This document shows, piece by piece, positions 44,032 to 58,644 of a DNA stretch of 64,000 bases. Made by a program: the position numbers and the translations under genes. This DNA comes from Engraulis encrasicolus. Its lineage: Eukaryota > Chordata > Actinopteri > Clupeiformes > Engraulidae. Numbering within the stretch: the stretch's first letter is position 1; every line of letters begins with the position of its first letter. The stretch spans positions 51,976,180 through 52,040,179 of the forward strand of contig NC_085873.1 in the NCBI RefSeq assembly GCF_034702125.1, given 5' to 3'. The notes below the pieces were generated by a model. It was not told where the DNA came from and made no database searches. It saw nothing but the letters and a program-made list of their open reading frames with translations.

Positions 44032-44912
44032 CTCCACAGAAATGAAAGAGGTAGGCCTGAATTGAGAAAAGGCCGTCAACTAAACTCAAAGTCAAGTGTT
44101 GATGAAAGAACACTCATTAGAGCCTCTCTTACCTTTGTTGCTTTATTTCAAAAACAAAATGCTCTGCACAATTTAGGCGAGCGTCCTTTGAACGATGTGG
44201 TGAGAGAGTTTTAGCTGAGCCTACTTTGATCAGGCTGATGTTGACAGCACTGCTGCACCTGTCAGTACAGCTTATCTTAAAAGGGGGATGCAATTAGAGT
44301 TCAAAATGGCCCAATTAAATCTGAAAAACAGTACGTCAGTCTTAGGAGTGTGCCGTAAGAGCCTAAATTAGTCATCGTGTGTTATCGTGTCATAACGCTG
44401 TGGTTCCCAAAAGTTTTCTTCTAGGATCAACTTTTGAATTTGAAGGATGGTTGTGTATAATAAAAATTCAAATATCAAATGGTTATGGTTGTGAAGACTC
44501 ACCAACTGGCCTCACAGCCACTTTTCTTTGCAACCCCTCTGCAGTACCTGGATTCGCTGTCTCCACTTTGGGAACTGCTGCCCTAACCTGACATAAAAAA
44601 GGACATGGTTTCAGGTAGAAACATTTCAATTATTTGATGTGTCCAAAAATGATAATTTTCATAAATGCCACACTTGAATTAAGCATTTTTAAAATATTAA
44701 ATTCATAAGCAGCTGCTGCGCACTGTCAGTAAAAGAGGGGGAAAAACACCTGCCCCCCCCCCCACACACACACACGCACACACACACTTGCTGTGTCTGA
44801 TTTAGCTGCCAGATGGAGGCCCTTGGTATTCACTGATCTCAATAGGAGATAGGTAATTATTATGGCTGCCAGAGCGCTGGCATCAGATAGAAAGTGTGCT
44901 GCCCACGCTGTG
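44032..44912. other. Unassigned non-coding stretch
   Basis: No gene. A short C-run plus (CA)n lies at 44752-44790. Confidence 0.55.
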
Positions 44913-45135
44913 CAATGTTGACAGATGTGTCTCATCAAATCCCGCTCAAAAGGTGCTCAAAAACCGCCAGGAAGCGCTAAATTCTGCCCAATATCAACAA
45001 ATTGAATTGATTTCTATGGGCGTAAAACTACAGGAAAAAAAAACGGCAAATGGCCGATTTTTCCCGTTTCTTACCTGCAGATGCCCATCTCAAGCAGCCC
45101 AATTGGGTGGGTAACCACCCAATCTGGCAACACTG
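44913..45135 (+). mobile_element. hAT-type MITE, GTTGCCAGAT family, copy 3
   Basis: The left end is CAATGTTGACAGATG (two changes from the family) and the right end ATCTGGCAACACTG. The flanks GCCCACGCTGTG and GCCCACGCAGTG look like an 8-bp duplication displaced by 3 bp. Confidence 0.78.
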
Positions 45136-45369
45136 CCCACGCAGTGTGAGGTGTTGACAGGTTTGATGATAATCACACGGCCATTGACTCTGGCAGCCAG
45201 CATGATCAATACAGCTGACACTTAGGTGACTTGGACAGAAAAAAAAAATCATAATCTGTGCCTGCCCTGCTTTGCCATTTTCGTTTTTATCCCAATTTAT
45301 CGCAACACAACGTCAAGTTGGAGCTGAAATTTCCGGAATTGTACTCTAAAAGGTTTAGTGGCATTATTC

Positions 45370-45455
45370 CCCCCCCACCATACACACACACACAGCCCCC
45401 ACCACGCACACGCACGCACACACACACACACACACACGCACACAAACACAGAGCC
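45370..45455. repeat. (CA)n-rich microsatellite
   Basis: A C-run and interrupted CA/GCACGC repeats. The rest of 45136-45708 shows no gene or element. Confidence 0.85.
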
Positions 45456-45708
45456 CCCGCCACATGCGGTTATCTTCACATGCTGATATCTTTTGGGCAT
45501 TTTCAAAAACAATATATTTGAAATGGGTGAAAATAAAACTAAAGCACTCAAAACAATATTCTGCGAGGATGTCTAGAACGTCAAGAATGGACTGAGGTTT
45601 CTGACACCAAGAGCAAGATTGTTCTCTGGCTGTCATGAACCCCCACACTGTCTTCCCACCTAACAGCTATTCCTGATAGTGCGATAGCTTGGCTCCGAAA
45701 TATAAAGG

Positions 45709-46291
45709 AATCGTTCAGTTTGTGATACAAGCATGAACATTGGTATACATATAGCCAAAGGCATAATTAACTTGCAAATAACTTGCACTTATAATTTTGA
45801 TTTTGGACATATGGCTACCCTCTAGAAAGAAACAGTGACACTATACTGTACATTAAGTATGGAGTGAGATAAAAGGAAGCCTCTGGTCAATTTCAAAGTT
45901 GCAAGTTTGAATTCTGCATCATATAAAATGACTGATTTGACTCCAATATTACCTATATTAGACAATCATACAAGACACGGCTGCTATCTTGAAAATGGCA
46001 GCCATCTTGAAAATGGTGGCCATCTTGAAAATAGCGGCCATCTTGAATAGTCATGACAACTTTTAAATTATCCATAAGACATTTACCAATTACTAGGAAT
46101 GATAAATGTCTAAAATATCATACTATATCCATTACTCATAAGACAACTGCAGCTGTTGACGGCCATTTTGAAAAATGGCTGCCATGGGCACTATGTTGAA
46201 AACTCATGATGCCTCCATATCCAGATCTTTTTGGAATGCCTTTGGCTATATGTATACCAATTTTCATGGTTGTATCACAAACTGAACGATT
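45709..46291. mobile_element. MITE with about 55-bp inverted repeats
   Basis: The left AATCGTTCAGTTTGTGATAC, then TTGGTATACATATAGCCAAA and GGCAT, are mirrored at 46224-46291 with few mismatches. The core holds three to four near repeats of GCCATCTTGAAAATGG (45983-46048 and 46158-46180). Length 583 bp, non-coding. Confidence 0.88.
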
Positions 46292-46746
46292 GTTTTGGTT
46301 AACTGCTGCACTATGAGTTGTACAAGCTGAGAAGAAAACTGGACTTGCAATCTGTGCTCTCTCTGTAAATAACGATAGGCCTACATTATTTTTGAACCCA
46401 TTTCTCCATGTCACTGGTACACACTTAAAACTTGAACTTTCAAAGAAGTTTATGAAGGATGAGTCAGGTAGGTTTAACTTTCTGCCAGGGGCAACTTGTA
46501 TTGGAACAAATATTCACAGTTTTAGCCAATATAAAGGCACTAAAGAATGTCTGCTCATGTGTGTGTTGTCGATATAACATATTCCATCCATCATCTTGTC
46601 CTAATATTGCTTTAAATAAGGTAAACGCAATGGTCTGACTGATGGAGGAATGCTGAAGTCATGAAATATTCATTGCTGTTGCAATCTAAAACTTTGGTGT
46701 GAGTGGGAGAGCCATCATTTCTGGAGGCTGGTTTGGAAGAGAGCAC
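46292..46746. other. Unassigned non-coding stretch
   Basis: TAGGCCTA at 46376-46383. No gene or clear repeat. Confidence 0.5.
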
Positions 46747-46890
46747 AGATAGGGTTGCCAGATGAGGCGGATGATTTCTGGCCCAAAAAATGCTCAAAAC
46801 CCACCTGGAAGAACTATATCCCACACAATTCTATTGATTTCTATGGCCAAAAATGGGGCATTTTTTCTTTAAATTCCATTTTCCCCCCCA
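46747..46890 (+). mobile_element. hAT-type MITE, GTTGCCAGAT family, copy 4 (3' truncated)
   Basis: The left end AGGGTTGCCAGATGAGGC and the ATTGATTTCTATGGCC block are present. Similarity stops after the CCCCCC near 46885 and no right terminus follows. The span 46891-47696 beyond it is AT-rich and otherwise unassigned. Confidence 0.8.
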
Positions 46891-47696
46891 TGTTTCATGA
46901 GCAATTCCCGCGACGGAAGTAATTGACTTTTGTTGAATTTCAGCGGTATATCCTTCTGCATTTTGCAGCTGACCAACAACTGATTGACCATGCTGTTGCA
47001 AAGTTAGAATGAAACTTTAGTCATTCCTGTGTTACAATTAATTGGGCCAGGAATGTGGCATGTTTACTGTTACTTTGCTGATATCTGGAGAGCTCAGAGC
47101 GAGAGCCTCTGCTGTTGAAGGCCATTGTGCCAGGGCACAGTGTGCTCGCGCCTAACTTTCCTGATAGCAGACACATCTAGGCTGAGTGTTATCCTTAGCG
47201 ATAGGTGTTTTTATGATTCGTCTCTACTGTAGACATGGAGACGACATCTTCCTTAACCAACATCATACTTGCATACGTGTAACCTGCTGACATGAAGAAG
47301 ACGGTATAAAAAACGTTGCCACCATTTTGTCAGCTATCGGTCGTTTTTGCCTGTCATTCGCCAAAGATAGGATGCTGCCTAGTTAGTGAGACGCTGTGAG
47401 ACTTTGTCTCATTTTCATTTCTTTTTAACCTTTATTTTTCTTCCACTTTTACTTCTTTTATTTTTCCTTTAATTTTTTTGTAATCTCACTTTTTCTAGAA
47501 TAAATTGTATCCTAATCGATCCTTTTAATTACGAAGTCAAGACTTATTTTATTTTTGCAAGTGAGTCAGTTAAAACACAACGCAGAGTATTCAGCCTTCA
47601 ATTTTTATTGTAGAAGAGAATTTTGGAAACGTCCAAAATCTAACACTCTGTATTGAGCAGTCGTGGCTACAGAAGAGTCCAAAGTGATCTGGGAAA

Positions 47697-48948
47697 CGAG
47701 AGGCGATGTTGTGGGGCATGATGGGAAAGTAGAGGCGATGTTGTGGGGCATGATGGGAAAGTAGAGGCGATGTTGTGGGGCATGATGGGAAAGTAGAGGC
47801 GATGTTGTGGGGCATGATGGGAAAGTAGAGGCGATGTTGTGGGGCATGATGGGAAAGTAGAGGCGATGTTGTGGGGCATGATGGGAAACTAGAGGCGATG
47901 TTGTGGGGCATGATGGGAAACTAGAGGCCATGTTGTGGGGCATGATGGGAAAGTAGAGGCCATGTTGTGGGGCATGATGGGAAAGTAGAGGCCATGTTGT
48001 GGGGCATGATGGGAAACTAGAGGCCATGTTGTGGGGCATGATGGGAAAGTAGAGGCCATGTTGTGGGGCATGATGGGAAAGTAGAGGCGATGTTGTGGGG
48101 CATGATGGGAAAGTAGAGGCGATGTTGTGGGGCATGATGGGAAAGTAGAGGCGATGTTGTGGGGCATGATGGGAAAGTAGAGGCGATGTTGTGGGGCATG
48201 ATGGGAAAGTAGAGGCCATGTTGTGGGGCATGATGGGAAAGTAGAGGCGATGTTGTGGGGCATGATGGGAAAGTAGAGGCCATGTTGTGGGGCATGATGG
48301 GAAAGTAGAGGCCATGTTGTGGGGCATGATGGGAAAGTAGAGGCCATGTTGTGGGGCATGATGGGAAACTAGAGGCGATGTTGTGGGGCATGATGGGAAA
48401 CTAGAGGCGATGTTGTGGGGCATGATGGGAAACTAGAGGCGATGTTGTGGGGCATGATGGGAAAGTAGAGGCCATGTTGTGGGGCATGATGGGAAAGTAG
48501 AGGCCATGTTGTGGGGCATGATGGGAAAGTAGAGGCCATGTTGTGGGGCATGATGGGAAAGTAGAGGCCATGTTGTGGGGCATGATGGGAAAGTAGAGGC
48601 GATGTTGTGGGGCATGATGGGAAAGTAGAGGCCATGTTGTGGGGCATGATGGGAAAGTAGAGGCCATGTTGTGGGGCATGATGGGAAAGTAGAGGCCATG
48701 TTGTGGGGCATGATGGGAAACTAGAGGCGATGTTGTGGGGCATGATGGGATTTGGGAAACTAGAGGCGATGTTGTGGGGCATGATGGGAAAGTAGAGGCG
48801 ATGTTGTGGGGCATGATGGGAAAGTAGAGGCGATGTTGTGGGGCATGATGGGAAAGTAGAGGCGATGTTGTGGGGCATGATGGGAAAGTAGAGGCGATGT
48901 TGTGGGGCACGGTGTGATTTGGGAAACTAGAGGCGATGTTGTGGGGCA
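47697..48948. repeat. 32-bp minisatellite, about 39 units
   Basis: Units of GTAGAGGCGATGTTGTGG + GGCATGATGGGAAA with two recurrent variable sites: GTAG or CTAG at the start, and GGCGATG or GGCCATG inside. Two units near 48750 and 48915 carry an extra GATTTGGGAAA. Units are otherwise nearly identical. Minus-strand frames stay open over long distances only because the unit lacks stops. Confidence 0.98.
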
Positions 48949-48981
48949 TAATGATGCTCACACAGACAGATTACTATACAG

Positions 48982-48984
<3 letters not shown>

Positions 48985-49024
<40 letters not shown>

Positions 49025-49025
49025 T
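48985..49025. repeat. (TAA)n microsatellite
   Basis: About 13 AAT/TAA triplets, followed by TTGTATTTGTAT, the same junction as at 30221-30255, the 3' end of the L2. A very short L2 3'-end insertion is possible. Confidence 0.9.
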
Positions 49026-49062
49026 GTATTTGTATTAAGACCAGAACTCCACACTGACGCCA

Positions 49063-49277
49063 GAGAGAGTAGAGAGAGAGAGGTTTCATTGGCCCATTGT
49101 TTCCAGGTTCTATTATTGCAAGGGGGAGGGGCTGGAAATCCCCCTTTAGGCAGACCTAGGCAGACCTAAGGACTGTTCTATCAGAGATTCTTTAATAGAG
49201 ATATGCCAACATACATTAGGTGCCCATAGAAACCTATTCTGTTGGCATATCTCTATATACTTAAAGAATCTCTGCTG
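49063..49277 (-). mobile_element. Interspersed repeat (GCAGAGATTCTTTAAGTATA), copy 2
   Basis: Reverse complement of 27804-28012. Its right part (49181-49277) is itself a hairpin: CAGAGATTCTTTAATAGAGA, then ATGCCAACA, pairs with TGTTGGCATATCTCTATATA and the following CTTAAAGAATCTCTG. Confidence 0.8.
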
Positions 49278-49672
49278 ACGCACACTATGAACAATAACTG
49301 TAGTGTAAAAAGGGATGAATTAATGAATAGCCCAAGGTGATGCAGGTCCGGACTCATGCCAGTATTGGAGTATTCTCGTGATCTTGCTGACAGAGAACCA
49401 TCCGGTACCCCATTCTCGCCGGTACCCCATTCTCGCACATAATCCCCAACAGACAGAGAGATTTGGGAACCACAAACTTGGTTCAGGATGTGAATCAGAA
49501 AATACTTAATATTTCAAGGCATTTAAAAGTTGAGATCTCGGGGTGCATTACATTACATGGCATGACTTATCCTTATATAGAAGTTACAGCCGGATGTGCA
49601 TGTATGTGTGTGTGTGCGTTGTTGATGCTGAAGGGCGTCCCTCTGTTCAGTTAGTTCTGCGCTGTTCTGCCT
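49278..49672. other. Unassigned non-coding stretch
   Basis: No gene or element recognised. A short direct repeat GGTACCCCATTCTCGC occurs near 49404 and 49421. Confidence 0.5.
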
Positions 49673-49869
49673 TGGTGTTGCCAGATTGGGCGATTTCCCG
49701 CCCAATTGGGCTGCTTAGGATGGCCGTCTGCGGTTAAAAATGGATTTTGGAGAAAAAAAAACAATTTTTAGCCATAGAAATCAATAGAATTGGGCAAGAT
49801 TTAGTGCTTCCAGGTGGGTTTTCAAAATTTTGGGGGGCTGGAAAGCGTCAGCCTCATCTGGCAACCTTG
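49673..49869 (-). mobile_element. hAT-type MITE, GTTGCCAGAT family, copy 5
   Basis: TGGTGTTGCCAGATTGGGC at the left, CATCTGGCAACCTTG at the right, and the GGCTGCTTAGGATGGCCGT and CCATAGAAATCAATAGAATT blocks are shared with copy 2. The terminal CA is mutated. The following 49870-50340 is unassigned. Confidence 0.87.
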
Positions 49870-50340
49870 GCTGCTACCCCTGGCAGACACTCAGGGATCA
49901 CAACACACGGCTTACTTACCACCAAGGAAAACACATCGTGTTGGACGCCCCACTATTTAATCCATTGATGCCTAAAGCAACGGCAAAAAATGCCTAAGCC
50001 CTAAATGGAAAAGTTGCCCTCAGCCTATAAAAATCTAAATACCTCATCGCCTGATGCACATAAAAACATGAAATAAGTTGCATTTAAACCCATAAGACAC
50101 TCATCTTGCATTAGAATGTGTTCATTCAGCTGTAACATACCCACATTTTTACTAAAAATAAATAAAAAATATCTCAAGAGCCTGAATGCAGCGTATATGT
50201 GTCTCCAGGCACCAAAGGTTAAACAACAGTCATCAGGCTAAAATGGGTTAATGTGGAGAAGAGTAGAGTGGAGGAGCTGCTTAAATAACTACATGTGATG
50301 TATGTATCCAGTCCCTCATGAGAATCGCTGTCTGCATGCC

Positions 50341-50472
50341 TGGGGTGCATTTCTCAAAACCGTAGTTGCTAACTACGTTAGCTACTTCTTTGTTTGCAAT
50401 GCAATTTCCCATTGGCAACTACCGAAGTTGCTCACTGGCTAACAACTATACTTTCGAGAAATGCACCCCAGA
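50341..50472. mobile_element. Short palindromic MITE (CTGGGGTGCATTTCTC ends)
   Basis: CTGGGGTGCATTTCTC at the left and GAGAAATGCACCCCAG at the right form a perfect 16-bp inverted repeat. The interior has GTTGCTAACTACGTTAGCTA and CCGAAGTTGCTCACTGGCTA. Length about 132 bp. Confidence 0.85.
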
Positions 50473-50719
50473 CGTGAGAACACATGCTGAGTTGGAGCAA
50501 ACATGGGGCCATAGAGAATACACACAGTAGAGGAAGGGTAGGCCTATGTATGGCATATGTCAGGAAAAACATAGGGCCGTAGAGAATACAGAGGAGGAGT
50601 ATGTATGCATACTGTATATCAAGAAAATGTGCGCTAATACTGCTTTTACCTTGAGCTGTCCACATATGCAACACATTCTTTATTATTTTATTCAATGTTA
50701 CGGCTGTTTTACATTCCTC

Positions 50720-50925
50720 ATTTACATCTCTTCTGGAAATTCGAAATTGCAGACATGGAGAAGATCCCCCTTTTCATGTATGAAATGTTCCCAGTCATGA
50801 TGCATACGACGGTGGTGGTAAGTACGTAGGCCCTATGTGTGAAAAAGGTTACATTTGTGAATTGCCAGTAGGAATTCTGGAAATAAACTACAAAAAAATA
50901 TCACACAGTGCACTGACCTTGAAAT
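50720..50925. repeat. Interspersed repeat shared with 13290 and 8905
   Basis: Carries CATGGAGAAGATCCCCCTTT, CATGTATGAAATG, GAATTCTGGAAATAAAC and TCACACAGTGCACTGACC in the same order as at 13382-13525. Confidence 0.75.
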
Positions 50926-51953
50926 GCTACTACTACTTCTACTACTATTGCTACTACAACTATTTCTGCTATTACACAGTAAGGCTGTTGTAGCCTACAT
51001 TCCTCATTTACATCTTTCCCAACACCAGCAGCTAAGCAATGAAGACGAAGAGAGTGCGAGAGAAGGCTCGTCGTGACACTTCCACCAGTTGATCTTGTTC
51101 CCATTCACTAACGCACTAACATTAACAAGCGGCTGTGAAAAACTGTGCGTGGGTGCATTAATCATGGACAGCACACCAAGCAAAGGGAACAAGGCAAGAC
51201 CAATCTCACAATGAGGTAATATAGAATAAAACATGAGCTGAGGACCACAGAGACATTTTGTTTTTCATGTACCATACCAGCCCCTACACAAGCCACTCAT
51301 TTAGTCCCAGAGCATGCAGAACTGAGCGCCTGCTGAGTTATTCAGTGAAATCTAGGCTACATACTATTTCTTTAATCACCAAATAATTGGATCTTATGGG
51401 GGTATATGTCCCCCTCTTGTGTATGGTGAAAGATCATAAGATTGGTGGTGTGTGTATTTCTGCGTGTCAGGGATAGTATGTGTTTCTTTGAATGTCGTCT
51501 GACTTGAAACGCAATGAACGCTCAGGCGTACATGCAGCAGTGCTACCAACACAACACACTTCAAATGAGATGAGTGGATCATTTCCTCCACTTTTCTGAT
51601 GAATGTAGGCTACCGTATGTTCCAATTTTCAGACGATGAAGAGACACAGACTTTTGTAATCAAATACAAACAAAGCAACAAATAAACCCCCTAGGGATTT
51701 CAAACGGACCCGACTGGGGACACAGATGGGTTTGAAATGCAGTAAACATTCAAGATTAATAAGAGAAAGCTTATTGTAAATTTTAGATGCAAATTCTGAG
51801 ATGACAAGGCACATCAAACAGTATAATATATAAACCTGCCATACTAGGCTATATATATTTGGGTTTTATTTTTCAGTCTCTTTGTATCTGCACCATAGTA
51901 TCTTACAATGAAGTGTAGAAGACTATATAAGTTGTTGCTTGTGCTTACGTTTG
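50926..51953. other. Unassigned non-coding stretch
   Basis: ACT/CTA triplets around 50928-50975. Otherwise no gene or element that I can support. Confidence 0.5.
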
Positions 51954-51961
51954 GGCTACGA

Positions 51962-52289
51962 CAGTGTTTCTCAACTGGTGTGTCGCGACCCAAAAGTCGG
52001 TCGCGGAGGGGTCAAGGGTGGGTCGCAGAGCCATGGTGTAAAAAAAATCATAATTCATTGATTCGCTAAAAAAACAAAGAAAACATCCAACTTTCCCTGC
52101 AACAATTTACAACTTTTATTTTGATAGGCGATTGAACTTGTGTCATCTGTCGTCATAGATAAAATCAGAATGTTTACGCGCGATAGTAGTGTGCAACCAG
52201 TCATTCGAGTATCACTAAAAAAAAAGGGTCGCGACTGAATGAGATTGGAAAATGGTGGGTCCCAAGACTGTTCCGGTTGAGAACCACTG
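51962..52289. mobile_element. hAT-type MITE (CAGTGTTTCTCAACTGG ends)
   Basis: Ends CAGTGTTTCTCAACTGG and CCGGTTGAGAACCACTG. A perfect 8-bp duplication GGCTACGA flanks it at 51954-51961 and 52290-52297. Subterminal GTGTCGCGACCCAAAAGTCG and GGGTCGCGACTGA blocks also pair. The ends resemble the Charlie-like CAGNGNTTCTCAA type. Length 328 bp, no coding sequence. Confidence 0.96.
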
Positions 52290-52297
52290 GGCTACGA

Positions 52298-52970
52298 CAT
52301 TGCTTAGTTTGTCCAGATGAGATGCTAGATAATCATGAATTAGAATACTAATAATGTTTCGTATCTTGCTTGTACATATTCTTTTGACAATACTAATACA
52401 AATTATAATCACAAAAAATAATGTCTCTTACTAAATATAATTGCTGAGAACATATTGTTACATATTCTTTATAACTCTGAATAAACCCCATTGTAACGGT
52501 GGAAATGACATGAACTGGGGTGTAGCAGAAAACTTTGGGTCCTATGTACTGTACTACCAGCATCAATGGAGCCCCCTCCAGCCATGGATCTTCATAGATC
52601 GGACTGTGTGTGTGCCACATACGTGTATACATGGGGCCCTGGTGACTCAGTCATACTTTACCCCCCTGAACAACACCACTGCATATGATTATTTGGTACC
52701 ATGAGTTGTAAACATTTTCAGCACAGTCTTTTCTACACATGCAGGAGGAAAACATCAGTGATTGACAGGGCATGTATCAGGGGGTTACCGTGGATACATG
52801 AGACTAGCGTAAGATACCTGTCTCCAGAGGTGAGGCATCCTAATCTAAACAGCCACGTCACCATGACTACCTGGAGTTTCCCACCAGGGACCTGGGCAAG
52901 GACGGATGGAGGGAACACACACAAACAGACACAAGCACTGTTATTAAAATGTGAAAATCTGGTTTCTAAG
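52298..52970. other. Unassigned non-coding stretch
   Basis: No gene or element recognised. Frames at 52393-52704 on both strands are short and without domains. Confidence 0.5.
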
Positions 52971-52973
52971 AGA

Positions 52974-53113
<140 letters not shown>

Positions 53114-53259
53114 TCCCTGGGGTGTTGAGCTCCACACAGAAAGGATGAGAGGAATTACAAGGGCAGCGTTGGCTAAAAAGGTTGAGAGGGAGTTTCCCTC
53201 CAGGGATCTGGGCAAGGAGGGGCGGAGAGGAAATTCTGCGGAGCTGCTTGGCTTGGCCC

Positions 53260-53600
53260 TACACTAGTGTTATATTAAATTCTAAGAGAGTGGGCCCTAC
53301 ACTAGTGTTGAATTAAACTCTTACAGAGTGGGGCCTACACTCTAACAGAGTGGGCCCTACACTGTTAAATTAAACTCAAAAGTGTTGAATTAACACTGCA
53401 AAATGTATGGCCCCCCTGAGAGAAACCACTTCCTCCTCTTGGCCCGCTGAGCCCCCTGTGAGCCCAGATAACACAATAAAAAATGCAGTGTTAATTCAGC
53501 ACTTCTAGAGTACTGTAGTGCGACCAAATGCACTCTAGTCTAGAAGATGTTAAATGAGCACTTTAAGAGTTGAATTAACACTGCATTTCTTACTGTGTAG
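53260..53600. repeat. Repeat rich in GTTGAATTAACACTGCA words
   Basis: CCCTACACTAGTGTTGAATT, AAGTGTTGAATTAACACTGC, GCAGTGTTAATTCAGCACTT and AAGAGTTGAATTAACACTGC alternate on both strands around a less repetitive core (53400-53480). Probably decayed inverted-repeat elements. The ends are unclear. Confidence 0.6.
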
Positions 53601-54405
53601 AAGCATCGTCTACTGCTGCTGGCCAGCTGAGCCTCCTGTGTGCCAAGATTACTGCTGCTGGCTGCTGCTGCTGGCTGTCAGCCTCCTACCAGGGGGGCGG
53701 GGTGTCTTGAAGACTGACTGGCTGAGTGAGTGGGGAAGATAAAGAGAACATTAACCAGACGAAAAAACGAGGCCTGAAAGTCTTAGCCACAAAAGGCTGG
53801 CTAAAAGGCTTTCTAAAATAGCCCCCCGCCTGCCACCGCCACATCAGTCAGTAAACGTCAGACAAACCGCAGAAGTGGAAATATACTCAATTAAAAGTAT
53901 AGTCTATCATTTTTGAAGTTCTGACAAGCTTGTTTCAATGTACTGACATTTTATTTGGACAAGGCATTGGATGATTGGCAAGGCAAGTAAAGTGATTTGG
54001 AGAAACATAAATATGAGGAAGAGTCATTGCCAACTATGTAAAAACCTGCATAACAATGAATGAAGGCATGACGTGACTTGATATTGATGTGAGTGCCTAA
54101 TTTGTCTAAATCCTTGAGGACCAATACATCAGAAAACTGTGAGTGGTTACAGTCCCTCTATTCCTAAGCCTTTCAGATATAAACAGTAGTTTCAATGCAA
54201 TTTAATGAAACATTGAACCCACAAGTCCATTTATGTACACCATACTAGTATTTTCTCCACCACACTGGGGAGGCGTACACATGCCCCAATGTAAATAAGT
54301 TCACAGTCCCACCTGCCTCCCCTGTCATGAGTGCTATTTGTTCAGATGTATCATCCTGATCTGGGCTAATGGCCTCAGTAAAATTGGATTTGTCTGCCCT
54401 AAGAC
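53601..54405. other. Unassigned non-coding stretch
   Basis: CTG-rich patch at 53610-53685. No gene supported. Confidence 0.5.
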
Positions 54406-54407
54406 AG

Positions 54408-54772
54408 TGTTTCCCAACCAGGGGTACGTGTACCACCACGGGTACGCGAGCACACCTCAGGGGGTAAGCGGAAAAATGTGATAATGACAATTGAATAGAG
54501 CAGCGGTTCCCAATCTTTTTTTCCCTGCGCACCCCCTTTTACATTTCAATGTGATTCGCACACCCCCTGAGCGAATATTTTGGTGTGCTGATGGCCATGC
54601 AAGTATGGATGGATTCACTGCGCAGTCAGAGGCGCATCTTGCCACCAGGCAAGGCAGGCAGCCGCTTGGGGCCTCCAAGCCCCTAGATAGTGAATAACAG
54701 CCCACATTTTGGTTCAAATGTTCATTCTTTTCATTTTTGCTTGGGGCCCCATCTGATCCTAGAATCGTCTCT
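54408..54772. mobile_element. Cluster of hAT-type ends, truncated
   Basis: Three hAT-like 5' ends follow each other: CAGTGTTTCCCAACCAGGGG (54408), CAGCGGTTCCCAATC (54501) and CAGAGGCGCATCTTGCC (54627). The last has a matching right end, AGAATCGTCTCTG, at about 54772. The first two lack right ends. No target duplications found. Confidence 0.55.
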
Positions 54773-55112
54773 GGAGCCAAGCTGCCTGTATGCGGACCCT
54801 TCAACCTAAGCGACCATCCGATAATACTAACCCTTTTCAATAAAACAGAAGACCGGTCCTGTCTTGGCAAAAAGTCTGGTGTAGGAGAGCTTAGTTGCAA
54901 TACAAGCAATATCACTGTTTCATCGAGAAGTAATACAAAAGAAATGCTGCTTCAGCCTGTGTCTTAATAACAATAACAATAAATACACAATTAATTCAAG
55001 CATCATTGGGATTGAAATTATGAAGGATCATCACAAATCCTATTGAATGGTCAGATGAGATATCTAACACCAACAGTGGTGATTTCATCCAAATATGACG
55101 AGTAGGCCTATT

Positions 55113-55290
55113 AGTCAGGTATCTTGTGTAATTTCGTTCAATTTTTTTGGGGATTATGAAAACTATATATTTTTGGAAACCTTAGACTGTGAGGAATCAC
55201 AAGAGCGATGTTTGACAATTTTTTTGGGTTGCTATGGTGACCATATAGGGCTTTCAAAATGGCCGTCTTTTAATACCAATTTATCCTATC
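55113..55290 (+). repeat. Fragment of the 17150 element family, C
   Basis: Shares with 58810-58645 (minus): GTCAGGTA, CGTTCAATTTTT, TGGGGATT, AAAACT and TTTTTGGAA, CCTTAGAC and ATGTTTGACAATTTT. It shares with 17156-17330 the TGGGGATT, AAAACTATA and TTTCAAAATGGC landmarks. Diverged and non-coding. Confidence 0.55.
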
Positions 55291-55319
55291 TTGCATCTTC
55301 AGGAATACCTGTAAATTAA

Positions 55320-56085
55320 TTTTTAGCAATCAATTTGTCATGTGGGATGAGAGAAACTATTTCCATATAGTTTTGGATGATCAGTGACCCATACTTGAGT
55401 TTTTGTTATGTTTTAAGGCGAGACAGGGCAGGTAAATAGGGTACATTTTTAAACTTACAGATATCACTATGAAACTTTACCAGTCAATTAATCATATGAA
55501 TAGGAGAACAAAATGTATTATAAGTTTAGTATAATGTTAAGTTTAAATGTACTTATTAGGCTATATCTAATTAAATATGCACTAATTTGCATATAATTTG
55601 AAGCAACTAATCTGGCCACCTGAAAAAGCCAGGTTTAAAATTATGATTATTATTTTGTTAGTAGTCCTATGTTAAATACAAAAACATAGCCACAATTCCC
55701 TCTCTATCTCCTTTTTTATCCAATAAATCAGAAAATACTGCCAATGACCTTACAAAATGGCTTTTCGGGCTATTTTTATGCCCATGATGTCATAAAAATC
55801 ATGAATGACATATCATCAAATCCCTCAATACAAACATTCACACTATTGCTAAGAATAGGCCTGCAAAGTTAGGTGCAGATAGGTTCTATAGCAGAGGAGA
55901 TTATTTGCTCAGAGTGGGAGAAAAAGCATTTAATTGTGAATTCACCCCATCTTTTTCCTTCTCCTTCCCTTACTATTCTTTTAGGCCTACACAGCATCAG
56001 AAAAGAGTTTACAAATCATCCTCATTCTCATTGTCACTGTCACTACTTGAGAATCATTTTATAGCAGTGTGACTGTGTGTGTGCA
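55320..56085. other. Unassigned AT-rich stretch
   Basis: TAGGCCTA at 55982-55989. No gene or repeat recognised. Confidence 0.5.
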
Positions 56086-58640
<2,555 letters not shown>

Positions 58641-58644
58641 CTTT

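Noticed and set aside
47605..48423. Long minus-strand open frame (272 codons) with MPHNIAS/PTTSPLLSHHAPQH repeats
   Set aside because: It is the 32-bp minisatellite read in frame. Three units equal 96 bases, so all three frames cycle without stops. There is no unique domain or start context.
47697..48948. CRISPR-like look of regularly spaced 32-bp repeats
   Set aside because: Units abut directly with no unique spacers, and the sequence is eukaryotic. It is a minisatellite.
54457..54915. 152-codon minus-strand frame
   Set aside because: It covers the cluster of hAT ends and shows no protein family motif.
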